DNA from: Acidisphaera sp. S103
GTDB lineage: Bacteria > Pseudomonadota > Alphaproteobacteria > Acetobacterales > Acetobacteraceae
DNA length: 64,000 nt
Reading direction: 5' to 3'
Assembly (NCBI RefSeq): GCF_009765975.1
Contig: NZ_LMUJ01000036.1
Coordinates: 88,588 to 152,587, forward strand
Shown here: piece after piece, positions 1 through 8,433 of the stretch
How positions within the stretch are numbered: position 1 is the stretch's first letter
Layout: each line of letters begins with the position of its first letter
Position numbers and translations under genes: made by a program
The notes under the pieces: generated by a model
Told to the model about the DNA's origin: nothing
Database searches by the model: none
Seen by the model: the letters and a program-made list of their open reading frames with translations, nothing else

Positions 1-39
1 CAGACAAAGCGTGGCGGCGAGCACTTTCAACTTCGCCAT
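1..39 (-). CDS. 5' end of an exported protein (partial)
   Basis: The first 13 codons of a minus-strand gene that runs off the left edge. They read MAKLKVLAATLCL, the lysine-then-hydrophobic start of a Sec signal peptide. A purine-rich ribosome binding site (GGGGAAAG) precedes the ATG by about six bases. The product is probably periplasmic or secreted. Nothing of the mature protein is visible, so no family can be named. Confidence 0.5.
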   Translation of the reverse strand, partial: MAKLKVLAATLCL

Positions 40-437
40 GACAGGACTTTCCCCATTTATTAATTGTCAAAACATGCCCGAATCGTCATCCCGACCTTGG
101 CACGGGTCATGACGCGACTGAATCAGCCGAGTGTGGCTTCTAGGCCCGATTGGAACAACCAGCAATGCGAACGCCGCAATGACGATGTTGCGGCACCGGA
201 TGGTTTCCGATGGACCGGAGATTGCTGGTTCGCGACATCATGCCTGGCGTTTCCTTTTTTGTATTCAAATCAGCGCTCACGAACGTGGGAGCGCCCCGCA
301 CTCTGCAATATCTCTGTAGTGCGGTCAAACGAGGGTCTGTTCGGGGATGGCTTGTCCAGCGGCAAACCGGAACGCTACAACAGGCGTCAACAGGGTCCAC
401 GCCCGCTAGACGAGTTCGCCATATACAGGGAAACGCC

Positions 438-1292
438 ATGCCAAGCATCGTTCGTTTCAACGATCTCGAAGCCTCCTGGAACACCAGACAGGCGCGGCAA
501 CCGGGCTATATGCGTTGGCTCGTCACCTGGGTTGGCGGGCCCGCCGAATATATCAACACCAATCCAGACGATGCGATCGAAAGCACGCAATGCGCTGTGG
601 GCATGATGTATCTGCCACGCGGCCAGCGGCAGGCCGGCAAGCACACGCATGGCGTCACCGAGGTCTACATCGTTTTACGCGGCCAATTGGAGGGGTTCGA
701 TGCATCCGGCCATCCGCATCGCTCGGGGCCGATGGATTGTACCTACATTCCCGCGGGGTGTCCGCATGGGGTCCGCAACTGCGGATTGGACGATGTCGTA
801 TTGATCTGGGTACATGATGGCATCGAACGCAACGATGCGGCGGTCTACTATGCGGATGATCATCCGTTCGGAGATGTGCCGCCAATAAAGCTTGTGCGCT
901 TCGCCGACCTGGAGGCCGCGTTTCCGGAGCCAGATGCTCGCGAACCGGGAACAATGCGATGGTCGGTGAACTGGGTCGGTGGTTTCGCCGGGTCGGTCGA
1001 TCCCAACCCCGACAGCGCGGTCCGGAACGACAAGATCAGCATCGGCATGACGGTTTTGGAGCCAGGCAACAGTATTCCACGCGCGGCGCGGCGGGTGACA
1101 CGGTTGTATCTTGTCGTTGAAGGTCAGCTGATTACCAAATTGGAGAACACCAATACATGCCTCGGCTATCTGGACGGCTTGCATGTGCCGGCAGGCGAGG
1201 CGGTGGCTCTTCGCAACAATGGTCCGTCTCTCCTACGATTGCTTTGGGTAGACTGTCAGCCAATCCAGAGCGGGATTTCGGCCCCGAACTGA
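438..1292 (+). CDS. Double-cupin domain protein
   Basis: A 284-residue protein made of two tandem cupin domains, each opening with a VRF-DLEA element and then MRW-V-WVGG. The N-terminal copy (about residues 1-140) has a full metal-binding cupin motif 1, HTHGVTEVYIVLRGQLEG, and motif 2, YIPAGCPHGVRN. In the C-terminal copy the histidines are lost: motif 1 reads PRAARRVTRLYLVVEGQL and motif 2 VPAGEAVALRNN, so only the first domain should bind metal. The ATG at 438 was chosen because AGGGAAA lies just upstream and the cupin repeat begins there; the frame is open further upstream. Cupins of this layout occur in small-molecule catabolism, but the substrate cannot be inferred. Confidence 0.85.
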   Translation: MPSIVRFNDLEASWNTRQARQPGYMRWLVTWVGGPAEYINTNPDDAIESTQCAVGMMYLPRGQRQAGKHTHGVTEVYIVLRGQLEGFDASGHPHRSGPMDCTYIPAGCPHGVRNCGLDDVVLIWVHDGIERNDAAVYYADDHPFGDVPPIKLVRFADLEAAFPEPDAREPGTMRWSVNWVGGFAGSVDPNPDSAVRNDKISIGMTVLEPGNSIPRAARRVTRLYLVVEGQLITKLENTNTCLGYLDGLHVPAGEAVALRNNGPSLLRLLWVDCQPIQSGISAPN

Positions 1293-1381
1293 TCGAAGCA
1301 ACTCAACTTCCTCGTTCGGGACCATTTCGCTTGCATCACCGCCAACACCAGACACATCGTCCAGATGGCCTCCCAACAGTA

Positions 1382-2539
1382 CTACGAACAATCGTTCGGC
1401 GCCTCGCGGCCGGCGAAGCGATCCGCGATCCAGGAGTCGGCGTCGCGGGCGCTGCGCATGCCGGCGAACCCGTGCCCGACGCCTGCCATCTCGTCGAGGG
1501 TCACACGGCTGCCCGCGGCGCAAAGGCGTCGCACATAGTCTTGCGTGATGCGCGGCGGGACGATGCGATCATCGGTGCCCTGGGCAATGAACACCGGGAT
1601 GTCGGGCGGCAGCGTGCCGGGTGTGTTGCGGGCCACCAGCTCGGCCCACGGCTCCGTCGTCGACAGATCGGGGACCGTCAGGAAGGCCGTCTCGAGCGGT
1701 CGCTCCGTGTGCTCCCGAAGATAGAGACCATAGATCGACTCGATGCACTCATTCGCCAGCCGGTCGATGACCGGTATGGCCGATGGTGCTGCCACCTTGG
1801 CGATCGGCGCATTATACAGGCGGGACCAGGACCAAAGCGTCATGGCCGTCAGGTTCTTGCCGGCTGGCGTGTCGAGATCCGCCTGAAGCAGTTCGGCAAG
1901 TTCGGTTGCCGGTGCGGCGGCCGCGACCCCGACGAGCTGCAGTTCAGGCGCATAGTGCGCGGCGATGATGGCGGAGAACAGTACTGCCTGGCCACCTTGC
2001 GAGTGGCCCCAGAGGGCGAAACGCGAACTCGCATCGGCCCCGGCGATGGCACGCGCGGCCCGCACCGAATCGAGCACTGCGCGCGCCTCGCTGACGCCGA
2101 CCAGATATGGGTGCGGCCCCTCGGTTCCCAGGCCGGGATAGTCTGTCGCGGCGACGATGTAGCCGTGCTGAACCATGTCGCGCAGGCCCTGGATCTGTTG
2201 GAAGTGAAAGAACGCGAGGGATGGCGCGCAGCGGGGAACCACGCCGGTTGTCGGATGCGCCCAGGCAACGATCGGCCGACCGCCCGGCGGTACCGGTCCG
2301 GCGGGAATGACCACAAGCCCGGAGACGACAATCGGCCGGCCATCCAGGCCGGTGGATCGGTACAGCACCCGGTACGCCGTCGCGGCGAATGGCGCACCGG
2401 AAATCGCCTCCTGTTGCAGCACGGTGCCCGGCCTGTCCTGTGTCTGGATGGCACGACCCGGCGCCGGCGACGCACCGAATGCGCATCCGGCTATCAGCAG
2501 CAGACACAAGCAGCAGCATTTCGTCAGAGCACGGCACAT
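1382..2539 (-). CDS. Secreted lipase-like alpha/beta hydrolase
   Basis: A 385-residue protein starting MCRALTKCCCLCLLLIAGC, a signal peptide ending in a lipobox-like LIAGC, so it may be a lipoprotein. The body fits the secretory lipase / LIP family (PF03583-like): AWAHPTTG oxyanion region, ATDYPGLG, nucleophile elbow GHSQGG near residue 190, acid region around AQGTDD and histidine in GVGHGF near the C terminus. It probably hydrolyses an ester in the periplasm or at the cell surface. The start at 2539 removes 62 upstream residues that lack protein-like character. It lies 100 bp downstream of another exported-protein gene on the same strand and may be co-transcribed with it. Confidence 0.85.
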   Translation of the reverse strand: MCRALTKCCCLCLLLIAGCAFGASPAPGRAIQTQDRPGTVLQQEAISGAPFAATAYRVLYRSTGLDGRPIVVSGLVVIPAGPVPPGGRPIVAWAHPTTGVVPRCAPSLAFFHFQQIQGLRDMVQHGYIVAATDYPGLGTEGPHPYLVGVSEARAVLDSVRAARAIAGADASSRFALWGHSQGGQAVLFSAIIAAHYAPELQLVGVAAAAPATELAELLQADLDTPAGKNLTAMTLWSWSRLYNAPIAKVAAPSAIPVIDRLANECIESIYGLYLREHTERPLETAFLTVPDLSTTEPWAELVARNTPGTLPPDIPVFIAQGTDDRIVPPRITQDYVRRLCAAGSRVTLDEMAGVGHGFAGMRSARDADSWIADRFAGREAPNDCS

Positions 2540-2639
2540 TGGCTCAGTCCTGTTCGGGCGTCTCGAAGATGGCCGGATGGCGATGGCAACCGATGCCGGC
2601 AACGGCCATGCGGCCAGGCACAGCGTCGGGGCAGCGGTG

Positions 2640-3155
2640 TCAGGGTAACTCTTTCCAATACGGGGCGATGAAGCCGCGCGCATCGACGTCCTGCACCTGC
2701 CGGACGATCTGCGGCGCGGTGCCATGGCAACGCCAGGCGTAGATGGTGTCGTGCCCGGTCGCTACCATCGGAATGAACGCGGCATCCGGATGCTCACGAC
2801 ACCAGTTCACCTCGCCCGCCCCCGGCGTTCGGCTGGTGTTTGCCGGGCTGCAGGGAAGGTTGGCCCCTGTCGTGCAGACCAGCACGTGTCTGTCGGCACA
2901 GCGGAACACGGTCGTGCGGATTGCCGCGTCGGCTGGCATGCTGGTGCCGAACGCCGCGTTGACCGCTGGTACGAAACTCTCCGGGATCGGTCGCGGCGTG
3001 TCATCGGTGCCGATCTGCGTACAGGCGGCTGCCGGCTGCGCGGCGTGTGCCGTGGCAATCGGCAACGCGAGCGCTGCCAGCACCAGAACCGCGAGCAATC
3101 GCCGGAACGGCATCGGTTGAATCGCGGACGCCTTGATCATGGGATCGACTGACAT
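2640..3155 (-). CDS. Small exported cysteine-rich protein, unknown function
   Basis: 171 residues. The start at 3155 is set by GGAGG eight bases upstream. A signal peptide is clear: RRLLAVLVLAALALPIATAHA, cleaved after AHA at about residue 38. The mature part has six or more cysteines in pairs (CTQIG, FRCADRHVLVC, LPCSP, NWCREH, WRCHG), which suggests disulfides in the periplasm. I do not recognise the family. It precedes the lipase-like gene by 100 bp on the same strand, so the two may act together outside the cytoplasm. Confidence 0.75.
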   Translation of the reverse strand: MSVDPMIKASAIQPMPFRRLLAVLVLAALALPIATAHAAQPAAACTQIGTDDTPRPIPESFVPAVNAAFGTSMPADAAIRTTVFRCADRHVLVCTTGANLPCSPANTSRTPGAGEVNWCREHPDAAFIPMVATGHDTIYAWRCHGTAPQIVRQVQDVDARGFIAPYWKELP

Positions 3156-3304
3156 GTGGGCAGCCTCCGTATCAGCAGTTGCGCTTGCGTATTCGCCAGA
3201 ATTGCACGTTGGCCGAAGCTGTGTCGCTTGCTCACCGTCGGCGGCAGGCAGCCATCCGGCATCAACCGTCGCGCCGGATGTACGTCGCTGCTGCTGGCTG
3301 TTGG

Positions 3305-3595
3305 TCAGCAATTGGGCATCCACCTCCAGTGCCAGCCGCCGTACGGTCCCTGGACCCACGCCCGATGGCTGCCGCAATAGAACCGAGGTCCCGACCAGAC
3401 CGGGCCTGGACCATGACCGAAGCGGTGACATGCCCCGCCGGGTCCACGATACCAGCCGGCTCCACAACCATCGGCGGCAAGCACGATGGCTCCATTCGAT
3501 TCTGCGAATGGCGCGGTCGCGATCGCAGCATCCGCGGTCGATGCGGCGCCAAGCAGACCTGCAACAATCGCGCAGGCAGCAAACGATTTCATCAT
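3305..3595 (-). CDS. Small exported GCG/W-rich protein
   Basis: 96 residues, preceded by a strong GGAGGGTGAA directly before a double ATG. An N-terminal signal peptide (MMKSFAACAIVAGLLGAASTADA) is followed by a short mature part rich in Gly, Trp and Cys with the motif DGCGAGWYRGPGGACHRFG and a C-terminal GGWHWRWMPNC. This resembles the 'GCG_CRPN' short secreted proteins common in Bradyrhizobium and relatives, whose function is unknown. The two CG motifs and the terminal cysteine may form disulfides. The match to the family is from memory of its motif. Confidence 0.7.
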   Translation of the reverse strand: MMKSFAACAIVAGLLGAASTADAAIATAPFAESNGAIVLAADGCGAGWYRGPGGACHRFGHGPGPVWSGPRFYCGSHRAWVQGPYGGWHWRWMPNC

Positions 3596-3599
3596 TTCA

Positions 3600-4181
3600 C
3601 CCTCCAGGTTATTCCAATCGGATAGCCACTTTCGCCGGGCCGCGATCGCCTCGTTTCCTGAGTGGGTGACAGCGTCATTCGGCGACGCTGTCGGCGTCGG
3701 AAAACGGAAATCGTCAGCTCTTGCACATCGTCCGGTGGCGAGCATTGGATCGGTCGTTGCCGCCGTCGTGGTGCGCTGTCGGAAATAAGTCGATGCGAAT
3801 TCCAACCACAAATACTGGTTCGTTATCCAGGTATCGGTGGCGGATATAGCCGGTTCCGGTGAGGTGGACCGTGACGCCGGTGGCGCGTCGCCAGGCGGAT
3901 CATGGCCACGGCGGTTTGAGGGCGACGTTCACATGGCCAGGGCGACGATCACGGCGGCGCCAACGAATGGCCGAATTGGACAAAGGCCGGCACAAAGGGG
4001 GCAATCGCCGTCTCCGGGGACCACGCCGGACCTTACCGAACGAATCCTGGATACCGATTTCGGCAGAAATTCAACTTACCATCAGGACTTCAAGGGTGGC
4101 CTTCGGTAGCTGATCCCTGGGCCGCGGTGCCGCACGACGTCTTGCCGCGCAATGAATGAAACCGATAAGGGGGTTCCTTCC
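3600..4181. other. Intergenic, no gene recognised
   Basis: About 580 bp between the divergent small exported protein and the LysR gene. Open frames here (for example 3837-4109) have no ribosome binding site and low-complexity Arg/Gly-rich translations. The last 200 bp must carry the LysR promoter. I see no convincing palindrome. Confidence 0.4.
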
Positions 4182-5174
4182 ATGCCAGTGCAACTGCGCC
4201 ACCTGCGCTATTTCACGCGGATCGTCGAGGCGGGGAGCTTCTCGCGCGCCGCTTCGGTCGTACACATCGCCCAGCCCGCCCTGAGCCAGCAGATCGCCGA
4301 ACTGGAACTCGACCTGGGCGTGACGCTATTGCACCGCAGCGCGCGGGGGGTGCGGCCGACACCGGCCGGTGACATCCTGTATCACGAGGCGGTCTCGATC
4401 CTCGGCCGCGTCGAGCAACTTGCAGAGCTGCTGCGCTCCGGCGGACCGGAAATCGAGGGGACAGTGAACCTCGGAGCATCATCCACCCTGGCCGCGACCC
4501 TGTTCGGATCGTTCGTCAAGGCGTGCCGTGCGGCGCTTCCGAAGGTGACCCTGCGCTGCTGTTCCGACGGCGCCACCACGCTGAAGGCTCGACTTGAGGC
4601 ACACACCCTGCATCTGGCGTACGCTTTCGAAGACGATTTCTCGCCGGCATTCGCGCGCCAGTCGGTATTTCGCCAATCCTGTTACCTGGTCCGGAATGCG
4701 CCGCTGCCCGGCAATCCGGCGACGGTGTCGCTGCGGGATCTGACCGCCCTGCCACTGGTCCTTCCGGCGGCTCCGAACGTCGTGCGCAGCAAGCTCGATC
4801 GGGTCTTCGCCGGGGCCGGCCTGGCGCCGCATATCGCGGCGGAGACCGACGTGATGTCCAACAGCTTGTCCGCGGTGCATGCCGGCATCGGCGGCGCCAT
4901 CATGCCGAAAAGCGACTTCTCCGACGTTCCCGGCAACGGCAGCCTGTTCACCACCCTGATCGAGCCGAAAATCCAGTTGACGGCTTCGGTATTGTGGCTG
5001 GCGGACGAAGCGCTGACGCAAGCGGCCGAGGCTGTGCGCGACTTGCTGATCGCCTTTGTCGAGAAGGAGTGCCTCGCATCCTTGCCACCAGGCGCTGAAC
5101 CTGTTGCGCGGGTCGCCTGTCTGGACTCTGCACGCGCCCGCCGTCAGCAACCCACACTCGCCCGGGCGGCATAA
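4182..5174 (+). CDS. LysR-family transcriptional regulator
   Basis: 330 residues. The N-terminal winged helix-turn-helix is typical: LRHLRYFTRIVEAGSFSRAA, then PALSQQIAELELDLGVTLLHR with RGVRPTPAG. This spacing and wording is closest to the Nac/Cbl-like branch. The C-terminal effector domain (about residues 90-300) is complete. The ATG at 4182 follows AAGGGGG by eight bases; an in-frame ATG at 4152 has no ribosome binding site. No divergent partner lies close by: the next gene upstream is 587 bp away. The likely target is therefore not obvious. Confidence 0.92.
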   Translation: MPVQLRHLRYFTRIVEAGSFSRAASVVHIAQPALSQQIAELELDLGVTLLHRSARGVRPTPAGDILYHEAVSILGRVEQLAELLRSGGPEIEGTVNLGASSTLAATLFGSFVKACRAALPKVTLRCCSDGATTLKARLEAHTLHLAYAFEDDFSPAFARQSVFRQSCYLVRNAPLPGNPATVSLRDLTALPLVLPAAPNVVRSKLDRVFAGAGLAPHIAAETDVMSNSLSAVHAGIGGAIMPKSDFSDVPGNGSLFTTLIEPKIQLTASVLWLADEALTQAAEAVRDLLIAFVEKECLASLPPGAEPVARVACLDSARARRQQPTLARAA

Positions 5175-5205
5175 TCAGAGCATGATCGCGCTGGGCGGAA
5201 CGTCC

Positions 5206-5239
5206 AGAGCGCGTGAATCATGCGATCAAACAACGCTCT
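5206..5239. terminator. Hairpin between convergent genes, with repeated GCGATCAAACAA core
   Basis: AGAGCG at 5206-5211 pairs with CGCTCT at 5234-5239 in the gap between the convergent LysR and winged-helix/TPR genes, so it may terminate both. The loop holds GCGATCAAACAA, a 12-mer that recurs in another intergenic region near 29857-29868. There is no T-tract. Confidence 0.35.
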
Positions 5240-5271
5240 CGAACATACAGGCTAGGTCCCCGCCGTCGCGG

Positions 5272-6849
5272 TCATGCTCTCTCGCCGGTCGCCATGCGCA
5301 GACCTGACAGGAAGAGTTCCCGTTGCTCCGCGACCCGAAGATGATCCACGGTGGGAATCACGACAGAACTGACCGCGCGCAGTCGTGCCACGACGTCGCG
5401 TGCCGCTTCGAGCTGCTTCATATGCGCATAGCTTGCGGCTAAAAACCGATAGGGATCCGGATAGGTCGGGTCTTCCTGAATCGCCAGCAGAAACCTCGGC
5501 ACCGCGTCTTCGAACCGCCCGGTCAGGAAATGCGCGATGCCGATGACCGACCCCACCCAACCGACCCGGACGCGTGGGCTGAGACGAAGGGCCTTCTCGA
5601 CATGCTCGATGCCCTCGTCCGTTTGGCCGGTCCAGACCCGCATCGTGCCGCTGATGTACCAGCCGCGTGCGAAACTCGGGCTGAGCATCATCGCGCGATC
5701 CACCAGTGTGATCATCGTGGCGGCGTCTTCGCCGAAATACATGAGGATGTTTGCGGCATGCGCCATGACAGAGGGATCATCGGGCGCCGCCTGCAGAGCC
5801 CGTCGCGAGAGGTCGATCGATTTGCGTCCGTCGGACCCTGGGTCGTCGCTTCGGCCATCGAAGACCAACCGAAAATAGCAGACCGACGCAAAGGACAAGG
5901 CGGGGCCGTAGCTCGGATCGCGGGCGATAGCCTGCTCCATGAGCACGAGCGCCTCGCGGAAGCGCGCGGCGGATGACAGGGCGGTCGCGTAGCCGCGCAG
6001 ATATAGGTCATAGGCGGTCAGATCGGCGGTCGGGCGTTCCACGGCGCGGATCGTTTCCGCGGCCTGGAGTGTCGGTTCAATGATGCCGGCGACTGCCAGC
6101 GCTATTTTGTCTTGCAGGGCGAACACGTCCTCCATCGGACCATCATAGCGTTCGGCCCAGAGATGTGCGCCGTTGCTGGCGTCGATCAACTGTGCCGTCA
6201 CACGTACAACGCTTGCGGACCGGCGGACCGATCCTTCAAGCACGTATCGCGCGTTCAGTTCCTGCCCGACCTGTTTGATGTCGACGGCACGTCCTTTGTA
6301 AGTAAACGTGGAGTTTCGTGCCAGCACAAACAGCCATCGGATGCGCGACAGCGCCGTGATGATTTCCTCCACCATGCCGTCGGCGAAGTAGTCCTGCTCC
6401 GTATCGCCGCTCATGTTCTGGAATGGCAAAACGGCGATCGTCGGCGGGTTGCCTGCGACCGCCGCCGGGGGTGGAAGCGCATCGAATACCGGGATTTCCG
6501 GCGAGCCTGGGATCTTCCGTTGCTCGTCTTTCGATACCGGGCCTTCGAAACGGTAACCCCGACGCTGCACGGTTCGTAAAAGACGCTGCCCATCCGCGCC
6601 CAAGGCACGCCGGATTTCCGTGATACACTGCGCGATACTGTCGTCGGATACGATGACATCCGGCCAAATCGTCCGCATCAGTTCGTCGCGATCGATCAAC
6701 CGGCCTGCATTTTCGACGAAATGACGAAGCATGGCGAATGCCTTCGGACGGAGCGCCAACTCCTCACCGTCGTCTCCCAACAGAAGCCCGCCGTCGAGGT
6801 CGAGCCTAAACCGATCGAACCGATAAATGGCCCTGGGTTCGTCTTCCAT
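5272..6849 (-). CDS. Winged-helix DNA-binding protein with TolB-like and TPR domains
   Basis: 525 residues. Residues about 5-100 form an OmpR/PhoB-type winged helix (YRFDRFRLDLDGG, ALRPKAFAMLRHFVENAGRL, RRALGADGQRLLRTVQRRGYRF). A central domain starting IAVLPFQNMSGD and running through DYFADGMVEEIITALSRI resembles the TolB-N/FlgO-like module found in CadC-type and adenylate-cyclase-like regulators. The remainder is a tetratricopeptide array (ALVLMEQAIARDPSYGPAL, VEKALRLSP). There is no receiver domain and no transmembrane helix. Start chosen at the ATG at 6849 because the longer frame would need a TTG. Such proteins are common in Bradyrhizobium and relatives; their inputs are unknown. Convergent with LysR. 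Confidence 0.88.
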   Translation of the reverse strand: MEDEPRAIYRFDRFRLDLDGGLLLGDDGEELALRPKAFAMLRHFVENAGRLIDRDELMRTIWPDVIVSDDSIAQCITEIRRALGADGQRLLRTVQRRGYRFEGPVSKDEQRKIPGSPEIPVFDALPPPAAVAGNPPTIAVLPFQNMSGDTEQDYFADGMVEEIITALSRIRWLFVLARNSTFTYKGRAVDIKQVGQELNARYVLEGSVRRSASVVRVTAQLIDASNGAHLWAERYDGPMEDVFALQDKIALAVAGIIEPTLQAAETIRAVERPTADLTAYDLYLRGYATALSSAARFREALVLMEQAIARDPSYGPALSFASVCYFRLVFDGRSDDPGSDGRKSIDLSRRALQAAPDDPSVMAHAANILMYFGEDAATMITLVDRAMMLSPSFARGWYISGTMRVWTGQTDEGIEHVEKALRLSPRVRVGWVGSVIGIAHFLTGRFEDAVPRFLLAIQEDPTYPDPYRFLAASYAHMKQLEAARDVVARLRAVSSVVIPTVDHLRVAEQRELFLSGLRMATGERA

Positions 6850-7000
6850 CACCCGTCTCTTCGCCAATTGCGGGCAGTTCAGACGAAGATCCGGTTAATT
6901 TCAACCATAGCGCCCTGGTCGGGCAGCGATCGAAGGAGGCAAGGAGATCATCGCTCGCTTGCCCAGCAAGATCGCCGCTGGCAAACGTACGCCAAGCGGA

Positions 7001-7156
7001 TCAGTGGGCCAACTTCGCGACATAACCCCCGGCGATGCCTTGCATGGAAGGGGTGGCACCTGCGCCCACGAAAATACGTGTGAATCCGGCCTTCATGGCA
7101 TCCTCCTCCAGATCTTCGTCGGCCTCTCTGGCAAAGTCGGTCACGATATCGGACAA
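7001..7156 (-). CDS. Possible small acidic ORF, unknown
   Basis: A minus-strand frame ending SLSDIVTDFAREADEDLEED, then AMKAGFTRIFVGAGATPSMQ and GIAGGYVAKLAH. The translation looks like a real small protein: balanced composition, an acidic helix and a Gly-rich segment. No ATG is placed well: 51 residues from a TTG at 7156, or 31-33 residues from an ATG after GGAGGAGG near 7102. It runs into the leader of the divergent amidohydrolase gene. I do not recognise it; it could be a remnant of a longer gene. Confidence 0.3.
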   Translation of the reverse strand: MSDIVTDFAREADEDLEEDAMKAGFTRIFVGAGATPSMQGIAGGYVAKLAH

Positions 7157-7182
7157 TGAACCGAACAGACAGGAGGACGGCC

Positions 7183-8010
7183 ATGCCAGTGATCGACGTT
7201 CAGGTGCATCCCTTCGATCGCAATCACCCCGGCCGGCCCTGGGCTGGCCCCTCGCACGGCCTGGATTCCGCGACGGGCGAGCAGATGGTCGCCGCCATGA
7301 CCAGTGTCGGCGTCGACGGCGCGATCATGGTGTCGTCGTTCAGTGCCTATGAGTACGATCCAAGTTATGCGCTTGAGGTTTACAACACCTATCCGGACAA
7401 ATTTCGCGTCGTGACGCCCGTGGATGCGACCGATCCGGCGATCGATGATGTGGTATCGAAATGGGCGGCCACACCAGGCGCACGAGGCATCAGGATCCGC
7501 ATGCGCGACGGCCTGCCGACGGATGCCGGTCATCCCGGCCTGAATCGTGCTTTCTCCGCCGCCGCCAGGCATGGCTTGCCGGTCAATTTGCTGTGCTGGG
7601 GGATCCTGGACAAAGGCCTTCCACATATCCGGCAACATCCCGATACGGTCATCGTGATCGACCACCTCGGCCTGCTGCAGCCCGCCCGTCCGCCGGTTCC
7701 TGCCGATGTCTGGGCTGATCTGCCGAAGCTGCTCGCTTTGGCCGAATACCCGAACGTAAGGGTGAAGGTCAGCGGCGCCTGCACGATGTCGCACCTTCCG
7801 TTCCCCTACGACGACATCTGGGAACCGGTCCTGCGGGTCATCGATGCGTTCGGACTGGATCGCTGCATGTGGGGCACCGACTGGACGCGAACGATCGGCA
7901 TGCTGACCTATGAACAGGGCGTCGCGCCGTTCCGCGATACCAAACGTCTGTCCGAGAACGACAAGGCCATGCTCATGGGCGGAACGTTGCAGAAAATCTA
8001 CAAGTGGTGA
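7183..8010 (+). CDS. Amidohydrolase-family (TIM-barrel) hydrolase
   Basis: 275 residues of the amidohydrolase_2 family (PF04909). AGGAGG lies seven bases before the ATG at 7183. The N-terminal strand reads VIDVQVHPFDRNHPGRPW: the first metal-ligand His of the usual HxH is Gln, as is common in the LigI-like/PDC-hydrolase branch (DAQVH). Other landmarks are DHLGLL near residue 163 and the C-terminal MWGTDW Asp. It probably hydrolyses a lactone or cyclic carboxylic acid in the cytoplasm. It is monocistronic, with a pseudogene fragment downstream. Confidence 0.85.
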   Translation: MPVIDVQVHPFDRNHPGRPWAGPSHGLDSATGEQMVAAMTSVGVDGAIMVSSFSAYEYDPSYALEVYNTYPDKFRVVTPVDATDPAIDDVVSKWAATPGARGIRIRMRDGLPTDAGHPGLNRAFSAAARHGLPVNLLCWGILDKGLPHIRQHPDTVIVIDHLGLLQPARPPVPADVWADLPKLLALAEYPNVRVKVSGACTMSHLPFPYDDIWEPVLRVIDAFGLDRCMWGTDWTRTIGMLTYEQGVAPFRDTKRLSENDKAMLMGGTLQKIYKW

Positions 8011-8262
8011 AGTGCGGATAGTAGCGCGGCAGGTGACATTCTGACCTTTCGCGCCATGGTCGACGGATGGGTTCTGTCACAGCTTTTAAGGGCGTGCCTT
8101 TACGATCTGCCGCTGGTGACGGCAGGACCAAGGTTCCTGTCGGCCCGCCGGCATCAGTAATCTACCGTCGCTTTCACCAACGAAGGCTTCAGCAGGTAGT
8201 CACGAGCCTCCGTTGCCAGCACGCGCGCCCTACGATGTCCAGGCTGCATCTCCGATACCCGC

Positions 8263-8388
8263 CACCCTATCCAAAACGCGATCTACCAAGGCGGCATCAC
8301 GATAAAAGACGGGATGGCAGCACTCAGTAAAATCCCAGGCTTCGGCGTAGATATCGATTGGGACGCCGTCGAGAGATTCCGCGCTTGA
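8263..8388 (+). pseudogene. C-terminal fragment of an enolase-superfamily (mandelate racemase/MLE-type) enzyme
   Basis: About 41 in-frame codons ending HPIQNAIYQGGITIKDG, then MAALSKIPGFGVDIDWDAVE and RFRA-stop. The PG-GV-IDWDAVERF ending is characteristic of dehydratases of the mandelate racemase / muconate lactonizing enzyme family. No start or upstream part exists; the frame is disrupted before 8263. A full-length homologue lies at 14310-15419, but its C terminus differs. I infer a degraded gene. Confidence 0.5.
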
Positions 8389-8433
8389 ATAAATAACGGT
8401 GTGGCCAGGACTTCGACCCTGACCCTCGATGCC

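Noticed and set aside
1157-2671. 504-residue plus-strand open frame
   Set aside because: Antisense to the lipase-like gene, which has a signal peptide, GHSQGG elbow and conserved order; the plus frame is Arg/Gly-rich without motifs.
3837-4109. 90-residue plus-strand frame before the LysR gene
   Set aside because: No ribosome binding site and no recognisable composition; treated as non-coding.
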